Positions 1-8,380 of a DNA stretch of 48,789 bases are shown piece by piece. Under the pieces are notes generated by a model that did not search any database, had not been told where the DNA came from, and was given only the letters and a program-made list of their open reading frames with translations. The first letter of the stretch is position 1; each line of letters begins with the position of its first letter. The stretch is from Opitutales bacterium (lineage in GTDB: Bacteria > Verrucomicrobiota > Verrucomicrobiia > Opitutales > T3Sed10-336): positions 1-48,789 of the forward strand of contig SLTG01000045.1 in NCBI GenBank assembly GCA_007130045.1. The letters run 5' to 3'. Position numbers and translations under genes: made by a program.

Positions 1-3000
1 ATGAAAAACAAAATCCTGACCGTGACGGCCATCCTGGCCGGGAGTCTCGGGGGCGGCCTGATGTTCGACCTGTTCGGCCGGTTGGCGGGAGACCCATGGC
101 ACGGAGCGCTCTGGGGAGCGGTCGTGTTGTCCGCCGCGTCTATTCTGGCCCTGGGCGTCTTTCAGGGGGTGGGCCAAACCCCCGCACAGATGAACGAGCG
201 TTACGAACACCGCATCTGGTGGCGCCACTTCGGGTATCTGGCCGAACTCTGGCGGGAGCGGCCGCTTTTCCGCGCGGGACTCGGCGGAACCTATTTTTTT
301 ACCCTTGGCGGGATCCTCTACCTGACGCTGGTCCAGGTCGGTCGTGAAGCCTACGACGGCGGAATCGGCAGCGGCGGTTTGACCGCCCTGATGCTCGGTT
401 TGCTCGGGCTGGGTACGGTAGCGGGGCATCTGACCGCAGGAATGATCTCGCGCCGCGGAATCGAGCTGGGCCTCGTGCCGGTCGGCTGCCTGGGAATTGC
501 GGCGGGTCTGGGACTTCTCGCCGTCGCGCCCGGCGCGACTCCTTGGTTTTACGCGGCGCTGGTGGGGCTCGGATTCTCAGGGGGACTTTTCCTGGTCCCT
601 CTGTACGCCTTCCTGCAGGACCGGGCGGGCGACGACCGGCGCGGGAGGATTTTGGCGGCGGTCAACGTGATGGAAGGCATGGGCGGGGTGGCGGCGGCAG
701 TCGCGTACGTCGGCATGGCGCGGTGGCTCGGGCTGAGTTCCTCGGCTCAATTCCTCGTTCTCCTGCTTCCCACCGTGCTGGTCGGATTGTACCTCATCCG
801 GCTGCTGCCGGAGAACTTTGTCCGGACGGTGGTGCGCTGTGCGGCGTATCCATTTTATCGATTCAAAGTGAGCGGGCTGGAAAACGTTCCCGCAGGCGGG
901 GCCGTGATGATCGCCAACCACCTGTCCTACATCGATGCGGTGGTCCTCCAGTTGGCCTGCCCGCGACGATTGCATTTTGTGGGATTCGACGGCCTCCGCC
1001 GGACGCGCTGGCTTCAGTGGGTGTTCCGGATGTTCGGGGTGATTCCCGTTGCGCCCACCCGCGCCCGCGATGCCATGCTGGCGGCGATCGAGCGTTTGAA
1101 GGCGGGAGAACTGGTGTGCATTTTCCCCGAGGGTCACCTCAGCCGGACCGGAAGGCTCATGGAATTGAAGAAGGGCTTTTCCGTGATCGCGGGAAAGGCC
1201 GGGGTGCCGGTTATTCCCGCGTACATGGACGGGCTTTGGGGGTCGGTTTTCTCGTTTCGGGGCGGCCGTTTCTTCTGGAAGATTCCCCGGCGTCTTCGTT
1301 ACCCGGTGGATGTGTCCTTCGGTCCGGCCCTGGCGCCTGAGCGCGCCGACCCGGACCGCGCGCGCCGGGCGCTTCTCGATCTGGGTGAAGCGGCGTTTTC
1401 CCGGAGGCCGGAGTTGCGCCGTCATCTTGGACGCGCCTGCGTGGGGTCGTTGTCCCGTTCGCCCGGGCGAACGGCCTTCGTCGACCGCACGGCGGACCGG
1501 AAAGAGGTTTCCGCAGGGAAGCTCCTGGCGGTTTCCGCGGTGTTGAGTGGTCATATCCGCGACACCGTGCCCGAGCGGCGGGTGGGTATCGTGCTGCCGC
1601 CGGGAGTCGGGGGCGCGATCGCCAACCTGGCTGTGGTCCTGGCGGGCAAGGTGCCGGTGAATCTCAATTTCACTTCCGGGAGGAGCGCGATCGAGTCGAG
1701 TATCGAACAAGCCGGTATCCACACGATCGTTACGGCGTCCGCCATGAAGGCGAAAGCCGGCGACTTTCCCTGGACGGATCGGACGCTCGACCTGGCGGAG
1801 GCAATAGGCGCTTGCGGGAAACCGGCCATCTTCGGCTGGCTCGTCGCGGTGTGGACGATGCCCGCGCCGGTTGTGGCGACTCTGTTGAAGCTGCCGATCA
1901 AGGGCGACCGGGAAGAGGCGGGATTGCTGTTCACCAGCGGCAGTTCGGGACTGCCCAAGGGGGTCGTGCTTTCCCATCGCAATGTCCTGGCTAACGTGAT
2001 GCAGATGGAGGAGACGGGAATGCTTTCCCCGAACGACACCATTCTGGCCTCTCTGCCTCTCTTTCACAGTTTCGGATTTACCGTTACCCTGTGGTGTGCG
2101 TTGCTCAATCGGATGAAAGTGGCGACGGTTCCGTCGCCCCTGGACGCGCGAAGAATCGCCCGAGTGATCGGGGAAGAGAAGGCGACCGTGCACGTCGGGA
2201 CGCCGACTTTCCTGCGCGCATTAATGAAGAAGGCCGAGCCCGGACAGCTCCGTTCTCTGCGCCGGGTGGTGTCGGGCGCCGAGAAGCTTCCGGAAGACCT
2301 TTCGGAAGCATTCCGGGAACGGTTTGGCGTGGGCGTTCTGCAAGGGTACGGATTGACCGAAACCAGTCCCGTCGCGGCCGTGAACGTGGAGGATCCCGCG
2401 ACACCTAAGGGCCTGGCGGGGCCGCAGACCGGGAGCCGCTCCGGGTCGGTGGGACGTCTGCTGCCCGGGATGAGCGCCCGGATCGTGTCGCCTGATGACG
2501 GGCGCGAATTGTCCCTGGAGGAAGAGGGGATGTTGCAACTGAAAGGCGACAATGTGTTCGAGGGGTATTTGAACGATGCGGAAAAGACGGGCATGGCCTT
2601 TGCCGGAGATTGGTTCGTCACGGGAGACCTCGCCCGTTTCGACCGGGACGGGTTTCTGAAGATCGAGGGTCGCCTCTCGCGGTTCTCGAAGATCGGCGGA
2701 GAAATGGTGCCGCACGGCCGGATCGAGGAAGCGGTCGTCGAGGCATTCGAGTGGGAAGGAAGCGAGGAGCCGGCCGCTGCGGTCACCGGCGTTCCCGACG
2801 CCGATAAAGGCGAGGCGTTGGTGCTTTTGTGCACGCGGGATATTTCCGCCGGCGAGCTCCGGCGCCGTCTGAGCGCAATCGGCCTGCCAAATCTATGGAT
2901 TCCGAGGTGCGTGATCCCGGTTCCGCGGATTCCCCTGCTCGGCACGGGAAAACTCGACCTCAAGGGTTGCCGCGATTTGGCTGAAACCTGGAGGGCCGAA

Positions 3001-3033
3001 CTCGGGTCCGAAACGGCAGCGGTTGCCAAGTGA
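1..3033 (+). CDS. aas: LplT-PlsC-acyl-ACP synthetase fusion (Aas-type), N-terminus probably cut by window edge
   Basis: Three-domain inner-membrane protein expected to import lysophospholipid and reacylate it. Residues 1-270 are MFS-like with about eight hydrophobic segments, fewer than the usual twelve, so the real start probably lies upstream and the ATG at base 1 is an internal Met. Residues 280-470 are a PlsC-type acyltransferase with the H-x4-D motif (NHLSYID, H307/D312) and FPEG at 375-378. Residues 490-1010 are an AMP-forming acyl ligase with TSGSSGLPKG at 645-654, GYGLTE at 782-787 and a late TGD motif. In E. coli the transporter LplT and the enzyme Aas are separate adjacent genes; fused forms are known elsewhere. 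The downstream hydrolase starts right after the stop, suggesting an operon. The domain calls are firm; the lysophospholipid substrate is inferred from the family. Confidence 0.88.
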   Translation: MKNKILTVTAILAGSLGGGLMFDLFGRLAGDPWHGALWGAVVLSAASILALGVFQGVGQTPAQMNERYEHRIWWRHFGYLAELWRERPLFRAGLGGTYFFTLGGILYLTLVQVGREAYDGGIGSGGLTALMLGLLGLGTVAGHLTAGMISRRGIELGLVPVGCLGIAAGLGLLAVAPGATPWFYAALVGLGFSGGLFLVPLYAFLQDRAGDDRRGRILAAVNVMEGMGGVAAAVAYVGMARWLGLSSSAQFLVLLLPTVLVGLYLIRLLPENFVRTVVRCAAYPFYRFKVSGLENVPAGGAVMIANHLSYIDAVVLQLACPRRLHFVGFDGLRRTRWLQWVFRMFGVIPVAPTRARDAMLAAIERLKAGELVCIFPEGHLSRTGRLMELKKGFSVIAGKAGVPVIPAYMDGLWGSVFSFRGGRFFWKIPRRLRYPVDVSFGPALAPERADPDRARRALLDLGEAAFSRRPELRRHLGRACVGSLSRSPGRTAFVDRTADRKEVSAGKLLAVSAVLSGHIRDTVPERRVGIVLPPGVGGAIANLAVVLAGKVPVNLNFTSGRSAIESSIEQAGIHTIVTASAMKAKAGDFPWTDRTLDLAEAIGACGKPAIFGWLVAVWTMPAPVVATLLKLPIKGDREEAGLLFTSGSSGLPKGVVLSHRNVLANVMQMEETGMLSPNDTILASLPLFHSFGFTVTLWCALLNRMKVATVPSPLDARRIARVIGEEKATVHVGTPTFLRALMKKAEPGQLRSLRRVVSGAEKLPEDLSEAFRERFGVGVLQGYGLTETSPVAAVNVEDPATPKGLAGPQTGSRSGSVGRLLPGMSARIVSPDDGRELSLEEEGMLQLKGDNVFEGYLNDAEKTGMAFAGDWFVTGDLARFDRDGFLKIEGRLSRFSKIGGEMVPHGRIEEAVVEAFEWEGSEEPAAAVTGVPDADKGEALVLLCTRDISAGELRRRLSAIGLPNLWIPRCVIPVPRIPLLGTGKLDLKGCRDLAETWRAELGSETAAVAK

Positions 3034-3047
3034 AAGGAACCAAGTGT

Positions 3048-3824
3048 ATGTTTTCAGGGAAATGGTTTTGGGCAAAGTTGATCACGGCCGTTTTGGCTGC
3101 GATGCTGATCGCCACAATGTGCCGCGGTCCGGATAAATCGTTGACGTTCGACGGGGCGCCCGACGACGTGGCGGAAGGCCGTGAGCTGGTGATCCTGCTG
3201 CACGGGCTGGCCCGCACTTCCTATTCGATGCGGAAAATGGAGCGCGAACTGCAGGATGCGGGATATCTCACGCTGAACCGCTGGTACCCGTCGCGGCGTC
3301 ATACGGTGGAGGAATTGGTGGAAGAGTTCATGGAGCCGCTGGTGGACGAAGTTGAGGAGAAAAGGGGGCCGGAGCGAATTCACTTCGTCACGCATTCCCT
3401 GGGCAGCATTATGGTCCGGTCATACGCGGAAAAGAACGGGCCGGACCGGATCGGTCGCGTGGTGATGCTCGCGCCGCCGAATCAGGGGAGCGAAATGGCC
3501 GACCGGCTAAAAGGATTTGCGCCTTTCAGGTGGATTTTCGGGAAACCCGCGGCGGAGTTGGGCACCGGCGAGGACGATGTGCCCGCCGGACTTCCGCCGC
3601 CGCGATTCGAGGTGGGGGTGATTGCCGGAACGCACTCCTGGTGGAACCCGCTAGCGTGGGGCTGGATTCCGGGTGAAAGCGACGGCACCGTAAAGGTGGA
3701 ACGCACCCGGGTTGAAGGAATGGCGGATTTCCGGAAGGTCTCGGCGGGCCATAGTCTGCTCATGAGGAAACGTGAAGTGATCGAGTTGACCAAGCGCTTT
3801 CTCGAAACGGGAGAGTTCGATTGA
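3048..3824 (+). CDS. Membrane-anchored alpha/beta hydrolase, lipase-like
   Basis: Predicted serine hydrolase of 258 residues. An N-terminal hydrophobic segment (about residues 7-24) is a signal peptide or anchor, so it acts at the outer face of the inner membrane or in the periplasm. The oxyanion-side HG (H53-G54) and the nucleophile elbow THSLGS (Ser117) fit a lipase or PGAP1-like fold; a late GHS is a candidate for the catalytic His. The elbow begins with Thr rather than the common Gly. The ATG at 3048 is preceded by AAAGGAA nine bases upstream and is preferred over the GTG at 3030, which overlaps the previous stop. Being directly downstream of the Aas-type fusion, it may handle phospholipid or lysophospholipid; that is inference. 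Confidence 0.8.
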   Translation: MFSGKWFWAKLITAVLAAMLIATMCRGPDKSLTFDGAPDDVAEGRELVILLHGLARTSYSMRKMERELQDAGYLTLNRWYPSRRHTVEELVEEFMEPLVDEVEEKRGPERIHFVTHSLGSIMVRSYAEKNGPDRIGRVVMLAPPNQGSEMADRLKGFAPFRWIFGKPAAELGTGEDDVPAGLPPPRFEVGVIAGTHSWWNPLAWGWIPGESDGTVKVERTRVEGMADFRKVSAGHSLLMRKREVIELTKRFLETGEFD

Positions 3825-3830
3825 AAACGC

Positions 3831-4322
3831 TTACAGCCGGTCGAACTCAGGTTCGGGAGGCCGATCGGAATCCATCCCCGAGGGCCAAGCGCTCTCCCAA
3901 ACGGTCCGAAAAACGATTTCCCCATCGCGAATCACCATCAAGCCGAAGTCGTTGTAGTATCGGCGGCGGTATTCGTAAAGGTAGAGCTCGTCGTCCGGAC
4001 GCAACCTCGCGACAAAGTCGGTCCACTCGGGATCCATATCCAGTCGCGAGCGCTCGTTGATTTCCCGGACCGCCAGCAAATAGCGCTCCAGCTCCTCGGG
4101 ATCATCGAGCCTTTCCTCTATCCCCTCAAGAAAAGTCGCAACGGCCGAGTACTGCTCGGCAAGGAAGTATTCCATCGCCTCCACCGAGACCGCCGCGAGA
4201 ATCCTGTAGTCGTCCGGATCGTCTTCACTCCCCTGGGGGAGCAAGCCGGCCTGATTGTCGGGCCGCGGAGTTGTGCACGCCGCCAGCGAAAAAGAAAGGA
4301 GCAGCAAGATAAATAATCTCAT
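3831..4322 (-). CDS. Putative lipoprotein of unknown function
   Basis: A 163-residue protein beginning with a typical lipoprotein signal: hydrophobic stretch followed by LAAC with the acylated Cys at position 16. The mature part is acidic and helical, with a Tyr/Arg-rich segment near residues 125-135. I recognise no family. The ATG at 4322 has GGAG about nine bases upstream and overlaps the stop of a possible small upstream ORF (TAATG arrangement), which suggests translational coupling. It converges on the lipase-like gene with only six bases between the stop codons. A longer in-frame start at 4439 would put the lipoprotein signal in the middle of the protein and is rejected. Confidence 0.72.
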   Translation of the reverse strand: MRLFILLLLSFSLAACTTPRPDNQAGLLPQGSEDDPDDYRILAAVSVEAMEYFLAEQYSAVATFLEGIEERLDDPEELERYLLAVREINERSRLDMDPEWTDFVARLRPDDELYLYEYRRRYYNDFGLMVIRDGEIVFRTVWESAWPSGMDSDRPPEPEFDRL

Positions 4323-4516
4323 TAAGGTTTCTCCGGTCGAATAACGAGTAAAGCGGGAACGCCGGAAAGATACTCCGCCATCGGCAACTTCAGGCGGTCC
4401 ACCCCTGTCGGCAGGTCGGCCCGGAAGGACCGCGCGCAAACCAGTCGACCGGGCGGACGGAAATTCGAAGCTTTCCTGACATGCATAACCAAAGTGCCGG
4501 TCATTGTATCCTTCAT
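4322..4516 (-). CDS. Possible small ORF coupled to the lipoprotein gene; start uncertain
   Basis: A 64-residue open frame whose TAA overlaps the ATG of the lipoprotein gene. No family recognised. No Shine-Dalgarno precedes the ATG at 4516. The in-frame codons just upstream, back to a TAA about 45 bases away, encode a hydrophobic run (ILAVFLIASLLP) that resembles a signal peptide but contains no ATG, GTG or TTG. The gene may therefore use a rare start, be decayed, or be disturbed by a sequence error. It could also be non-coding; the stop/start overlap and plausible codon use are the only support. Confidence 0.35.
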   Translation of the reverse strand: MKDTMTGTLVMHVRKASNFRPPGRLVCARSFRADLPTGVDRLKLPMAEYLSGVPALLVIRPEKP

Positions 4517-4630
4517 CGGGAGGAGGGAGGCAATTAAAAAGACCGCAAGGATTCCGAGTTAAGCGTTGCCTTGATCTTTTCCGGCTCTTTGGATTGAGGG
4601 ACTTTTGTTAGAGCGGGAACGGCGGAACAG

Positions 4631-4993
4631 ATGAACGACAGCAGGGAGAATCTGATTCGGGAACTCAGCGCCCCCTTGCGTGAGGCAGCGGGGTGGATGC
4701 GATTTCTGGGAGTGGTAGCTATCCTTTACGGAATCGCGCTTGGCCTAACGATCATCGGCTTGATCGTCGCGTGGATTCCGATCTGGATCGGGGTCCTCCT
4801 ATTCCAGTCCGCCGGAGCCGCGGAACGCGCCGAGCGGCAGGCCGAACAGGAGAGTCTGATCCGGTCACTCGGCAAGCTCCGCCTCTGTTTCGCGATACTG
4901 GGCGGACTCGTTATTCTCGGGGTGCTTGTTTTCTCGGTATTTCTCGTCGCATATCTCACCGGGGGAGCTCTGGCGGGCAGGGTCGCCGCCTGA
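4631..4993 (+). CDS. DUF5362-like small membrane protein
   Basis: A 120-residue protein with a short amphipathic N-terminus, two closely spaced hydrophobic segments (about residues 24-57), a charged Glu/Arg/Gln-rich cytoplasmic loop, and a last hydrophobic segment (about 88-112). The pattern of a GWMRFLGV start, a WIPIWIGVLLFQ core and an Ala/Glu linker matches what I recall of DUF5362 proteins, whose function is unknown. It stands alone between two minus-strand groups and converges on ccoI. The ATG has a weak GGAA just upstream. Confidence 0.7.
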   Translation: MNDSRENLIRELSAPLREAAGWMRFLGVVAILYGIALGLTIIGLIVAWIPIWIGVLLFQSAGAAERAERQAEQESLIRSLGKLRLCFAILGGLVILGVLVFSVFLVAYLTGGALAGRVAA

Positions 4994-5098
4994 GGCGAAT
5001 CGATCCCGGATCTCACGGATTTTCGGAAAAGTCGGGCTATCAAGGCGAAGGCTCGGTCCGGGCACCGAAATCGATTGCCGCGGAAAACCGGGGCCAAA

Positions 5099-7492
5099 TC
5101 ATCGCGGCCGCTGCACCCAGACGGAGGCGACGGAGATGAGCGAACTCAAGGGCATGACAATCGCGGCGACGAGCGGATTCATTTTCCCGGCGAGGCAGAG
5201 GGAGAGGGTCATGACGTTGTAAACGACGGTAAAAGTAAACACGCGTCTCAATGTGCGGCGACGCCGGCCGGCCATTTCGAACAGACTGCGAATTCCCCCC
5301 AGCCCTTTGCCGAGGAAGAAGAAGTCCGCCTTCTGTTCAAGGAGTCCCTTGTCAACCGCCGGCGTGCCCCGGCACCAGGTCGCGTCAAAGGCCAGGCTGT
5401 CATTCGCGCCGTCCCCGATCATGAGCGTGTCGCGATCGTCGATCCGTCGAATCCAGTCCGCCTTGTCTTCGGGAGACATTTCCCCGATTCCGCGATCGTC
5501 GGGAAGGCCGAGTTGCCGCCCCATCGCCCGGACCTTTTCGCTACGGTCGCCGCTGAGAATAAAGACATCGAATCCGCGCCGGCGCCAACGCGCGACCTCC
5601 TCGCGGGCGTCGTTACGGACCTCTTCCGCAAGCTGAAATTCGGCAAGGCGTTTCCCGTTGAGCGTGAACAGACAGTCCCTTCCTCCTCTCTGACCGGTTG
5701 CATCCGCTCCGGATTCCGCCCAATCCGGCCGCCCGAGCCGCCAGACCCCTTCCTCCGTTCGCGCCTCCAATCCCTGTCCTGCAGCCTCCTCGACGGACGA
5801 GGGACGTCCGGTCCCGCTCGCGGCGCCGTCGATTCCGGTCAGGTACTGGCGCAGGCATCGGCTGACCGGGTGAAGACTTCCCTCGACCATTCGATGGAGA
5901 ACCGCCCGCGGCCCGGATGCCAGCGATTCGAGCGTTTCCGGGTTGCGGAGCCCCAGGTGCTCCAGCGTAAGCGTGCCCGTTTTGTCGAAAAGGATTTTGC
6001 GCACCCGTCCGATCCGGTGCCACAGCCCGGGCTCGCGCAGGAACACGCCGTGTTTACGCAGCGCGGCCGCGGCGAGTTCGTCGTTGAGCGGCCAGGCGAC
6101 GCCGATGGCGCAGGGACAGGAGACGACCAGTACCGAGACGAGAACCTGAAGGGCCATGACGGCATCGCCCGCGAATAGGTACCAGGCGGAAAAACCGACC
6201 GCGCCGATCGCGAAGACGCATCCGATGTAAATGGAAATGATTCGCTCCACCAGCGGATACCTCTCGACACCGCGCGGCTTGACCGCGGTCAAACGCGCGA
6301 GGAATGAATCTTTCCAGTCCTCTTCCGCACGGAATTCATGCGCCATGGAATCCAAAGGAATCGCCCCGGCGGGAACCGCCTGCCCTCGCCGGAAGACTCG
6401 GCCTTCCGATTCTCCGTTGATCCACTCCATTCCGAACGACCCGCTCCCGGAAAGCAACAGCGAACGCACCGGCAGGAACTGTCCGGGCGAAACCGTGAAT
6501 CGGGAACCCAACGACAAATCGGCCAGCGGAACCCGCACCGGCTCCTGCGAAGGTGAATCCGCATCCGGCGGAAGCGTCACTTTCTGCCGGTCGCTTTGGA
6601 GATTGAGCAGGTAATTGCGGTTCTTCTCCACCGCCAGTTGCTGCGTCCATCGGCCGACCAGCATCAGGAAGATGAAGATTGAGACGAAGTCGAAATAGAC
6701 GAACGAATGATCCGCCCGGATCCACGCGAACAGCGATCCGGTGTAAGCGAACACGATGCCCAGGGCGATGGGCAGATCGATGTGGATCATCCGGCGGCGA
6801 AGGCTTTGCCAGCTTCGTTGAATAAAATAACTTCCCCCGTGCATCAAGCTGGCCGTGGCGAAGATCATCGTGAGGAAGCTGAAAAGCCGGGCGTATTCGA
6901 ACGTCTCATCCATCCCGAAATAGGAAGGAAGGGTAAACATCATACAGTTTGCGGCCAGGGCGGCGTTGACTCCCATCTTCCGCACCAACATGCCGCTTTC
7001 CCGGCTCTCCCTTTTTCCCGGGGGAGCCAGGAGGTAGCCAAACGATTGAATCTCCCGGGCGAACGCGACCGGATCGAAAGCTCCGGGCGTCCATTGCATG
7101 CGCAATTGCCCCAGCGCGGAATTGATCTCAACGGACAGTGCTCCGTCGTTTCGATTGAAGACCTCTTCGATCAGCCAGACGCAGCCCAGGCAGGAGATCC
7201 CCTGAATGTCGAGGATAAGCGACGCGGGCCCGGACCCGGCCGCGCGAGCGGCTTCGTCCGCCATTTCCCGGAGCCAGTCGAAATCGCGGGGCTCGAAAAC
7301 GTGCGTCTTGACAGGTTGTCCTTTTCCATCGCGCAGCGAATAGAATCTCTCGAGCCCGTTCTCCCTGAGGAGACCGTGGACGAACCGGCATCCCGAGCAG
7401 CAAAATTCCGGCTCGCGCGCCGTCGGAGGGACGGGCTGGCCGCAATGGAGGCATTCGGCGGTTTCAACGGTTGCGCTCAATGGAATGGGCAC
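5099..7492 (-). CDS. ccoI: Heavy-metal P1B-type ATPase, CcoI/FixI-like copper exporter for cbb3 oxidase
   Basis: A 797-residue copper-transporting P-type ATPase thought to supply copper for maturation of cbb3 oxidase. An N-terminal Cys motif (CCSGC, 31-35) precedes a ferredoxin-like metal-binding domain with CLGC at 101-104. Then come membrane helices, the actuator motif NGES near 359-362 (in place of TGES), the membrane metal site CPC at 459-461, the phosphorylation site DKTGT at 503-507, an HP pair at 541-542 and GDGAND at 693-698. This layout is that of the FixI/CcoI (CopA2) class. The start is a GTG at 7492 overlapping the upstream TauE/SafE gene by 16 bases. It is the last gene of the ccoNO-to-ccoI run, which supports the role. 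Confidence 0.93.
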   Translation of the reverse strand: MPIPLSATVETAECLHCGQPVPPTAREPEFCCSGCRFVHGLLRENGLERFYSLRDGKGQPVKTHVFEPRDFDWLREMADEAARAAGSGPASLILDIQGISCLGCVWLIEEVFNRNDGALSVEINSALGQLRMQWTPGAFDPVAFAREIQSFGYLLAPPGKRESRESGMLVRKMGVNAALAANCMMFTLPSYFGMDETFEYARLFSFLTMIFATASLMHGGSYFIQRSWQSLRRRMIHIDLPIALGIVFAYTGSLFAWIRADHSFVYFDFVSIFIFLMLVGRWTQQLAVEKNRNYLLNLQSDRQKVTLPPDADSPSQEPVRVPLADLSLGSRFTVSPGQFLPVRSLLLSGSGSFGMEWINGESEGRVFRRGQAVPAGAIPLDSMAHEFRAEEDWKDSFLARLTAVKPRGVERYPLVERIISIYIGCVFAIGAVGFSAWYLFAGDAVMALQVLVSVLVVSCPCAIGVAWPLNDELAAAALRKHGVFLREPGLWHRIGRVRKILFDKTGTLTLEHLGLRNPETLESLASGPRAVLHRMVEGSLHPVSRCLRQYLTGIDGAASGTGRPSSVEEAAGQGLEARTEEGVWRLGRPDWAESGADATGQRGGRDCLFTLNGKRLAEFQLAEEVRNDAREEVARWRRRGFDVFILSGDRSEKVRAMGRQLGLPDDRGIGEMSPEDKADWIRRIDDRDTLMIGDGANDSLAFDATWCRGTPAVDKGLLEQKADFFFLGKGLGGIRSLFEMAGRRRRTLRRVFTFTVVYNVMTLSLCLAGKMNPLVAAIVMPLSSLISVASVWVQRPR

Positions 7493-8181
7493 GACAGGGT
7501 GTTCGTGCTTTCAGGGTTGAATCCGTCGCCGACGCTTACCCGCCATGTGACCAGTATCAGCGAGACAACGGCCAGGCTTTTTTGTATCCATCCGAGCGTT
7601 CGTGGCGAGAGGCGGGAGCGAAGGCGGAAAAACTGGGACTGCAGCAGCCACAGAGGCCCGACGGTGCCGATCGCGAAGGCTACAAGCAGGAAAGCTCCGG
7701 AGTAAGCGCAGCCGGAAAAAAGCGCCACACCGAAAAGGATGTAAAGAGGGGCGCAGGGAAGAAGCGGGGTCAGAAGGCCGAGGGTCGCCCCGGCGCTCGT
7801 GCCGCCCCACGTTCCCGTGCGCAAACGGATCCGAAAAACGAACCGCGATACCGCATCCGGCAGAATCGCCCTTTTTTCCCACCCGAATATGAAGACGAGG
7901 AACAGCACGACAAACGCCCATGGGAGAAGAGAAACCACCGGAAAAGAAAGGAAGCGTGCCACCGTGGCTCCCAGCGCACCGGCCAGGGCGCCTGCGAGCC
8001 CATAGGAAAACAGGCGCGACAGGTGGTAGACGCCGAGCGCGAGTTGAGGGGATCCTTTCCCGGGGGCCCTGCCGGGGATCACGGCGCAGGCGAGCGGCCC
8101 GCACATGCCGACGCAGTGTACGCTTGTCACCAGCCCGGCCAGCAGTCCGGCCAGGGGAGTCTGGACGGCGGTCAGGTCCAT
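7477..8181 (-). CDS. TauE/SafE (DsbD_2-type) family membrane protein
   Basis: A 234-residue polytopic inner-membrane protein. The N-terminal helix carries HCVGMCGP and a later segment carries PCAPLY, the paired Cys/Pro signature of the DsbD_2/UreH-like branch labelled sulfite exporter TauE/SafE. Members of this branch are often found next to ccoG and ccoI and are suspected to help copper handling or thiol chemistry during cbb3 assembly. It overlaps both neighbours: the 52-residue membrane protein by 10 bases upstream and ccoI by 16 bases downstream, so it is translated within the same operon. The exact substrate is unknown. Confidence 0.87.
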   Translation of the reverse strand: MDLTAVQTPLAGLLAGLVTSVHCVGMCGPLACAVIPGRAPGKGSPQLALGVYHLSRLFSYGLAGALAGALGATVARFLSFPVVSLLPWAFVVLFLVFIFGWEKRAILPDAVSRFVFRIRLRTGTWGGTSAGATLGLLTPLLPCAPLYILFGVALFSGCAYSGAFLLVAFAIGTVGPLWLLQSQFFRLRSRLSPRTLGWIQKSLAVVSLILVTWRVSVGDGFNPESTNTLSCPFH

Positions 8182-8330
8182 AGGCGAAGGGCCGATTCAA
8201 TGGAAGAGAGCGGAATGCGTTCCGGCTGGTTGTGCATGGCCACCACGAAGAAAAAGACCCATACGCTGATGAGCAGGACGAATCCGAGAATTATCAGGAT
8301 CCAGGGTTTCTCGGCGATAAGTTTGATCAT
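8172..8330 (-). CDS. 52-residue single-span membrane protein in the cbb3 assembly operon
   Basis: Open frame from ATG 8330 to TGA 8172, starting MIKLIAEKPW. One strongly hydrophobic segment spans about residues 10-31, followed by a short polar tail. It lies between ccoG and the TauE/SafE gene and overlaps the latter by 10 bases. It occupies the position where many cbb3 clusters carry ccoH/fixH but is much shorter and shows no clear FixH motif. It could be a reduced CcoH-like factor or a lineage-specific small subunit. Location, overlap and hydrophobicity support coding; the function is not established. Confidence 0.65.
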   Translation of the reverse strand: MIKLIAEKPWILIILGFVLLISVWVFFFVVAMHNQPERIPLSSIESALRLWT

Positions 8331-8380
8331 TGGTTTTGGTTGTGAGTTGTCGTGTTTCGGAATTGGTGCGGCATGTCGCG

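Noticed and set aside
577-2193. 538-residue minus-strand frame opposite the Aas-type fusion
   Set aside because: Low-complexity Arg/His/Gln composition with no motif; the plus-strand domains are clear.
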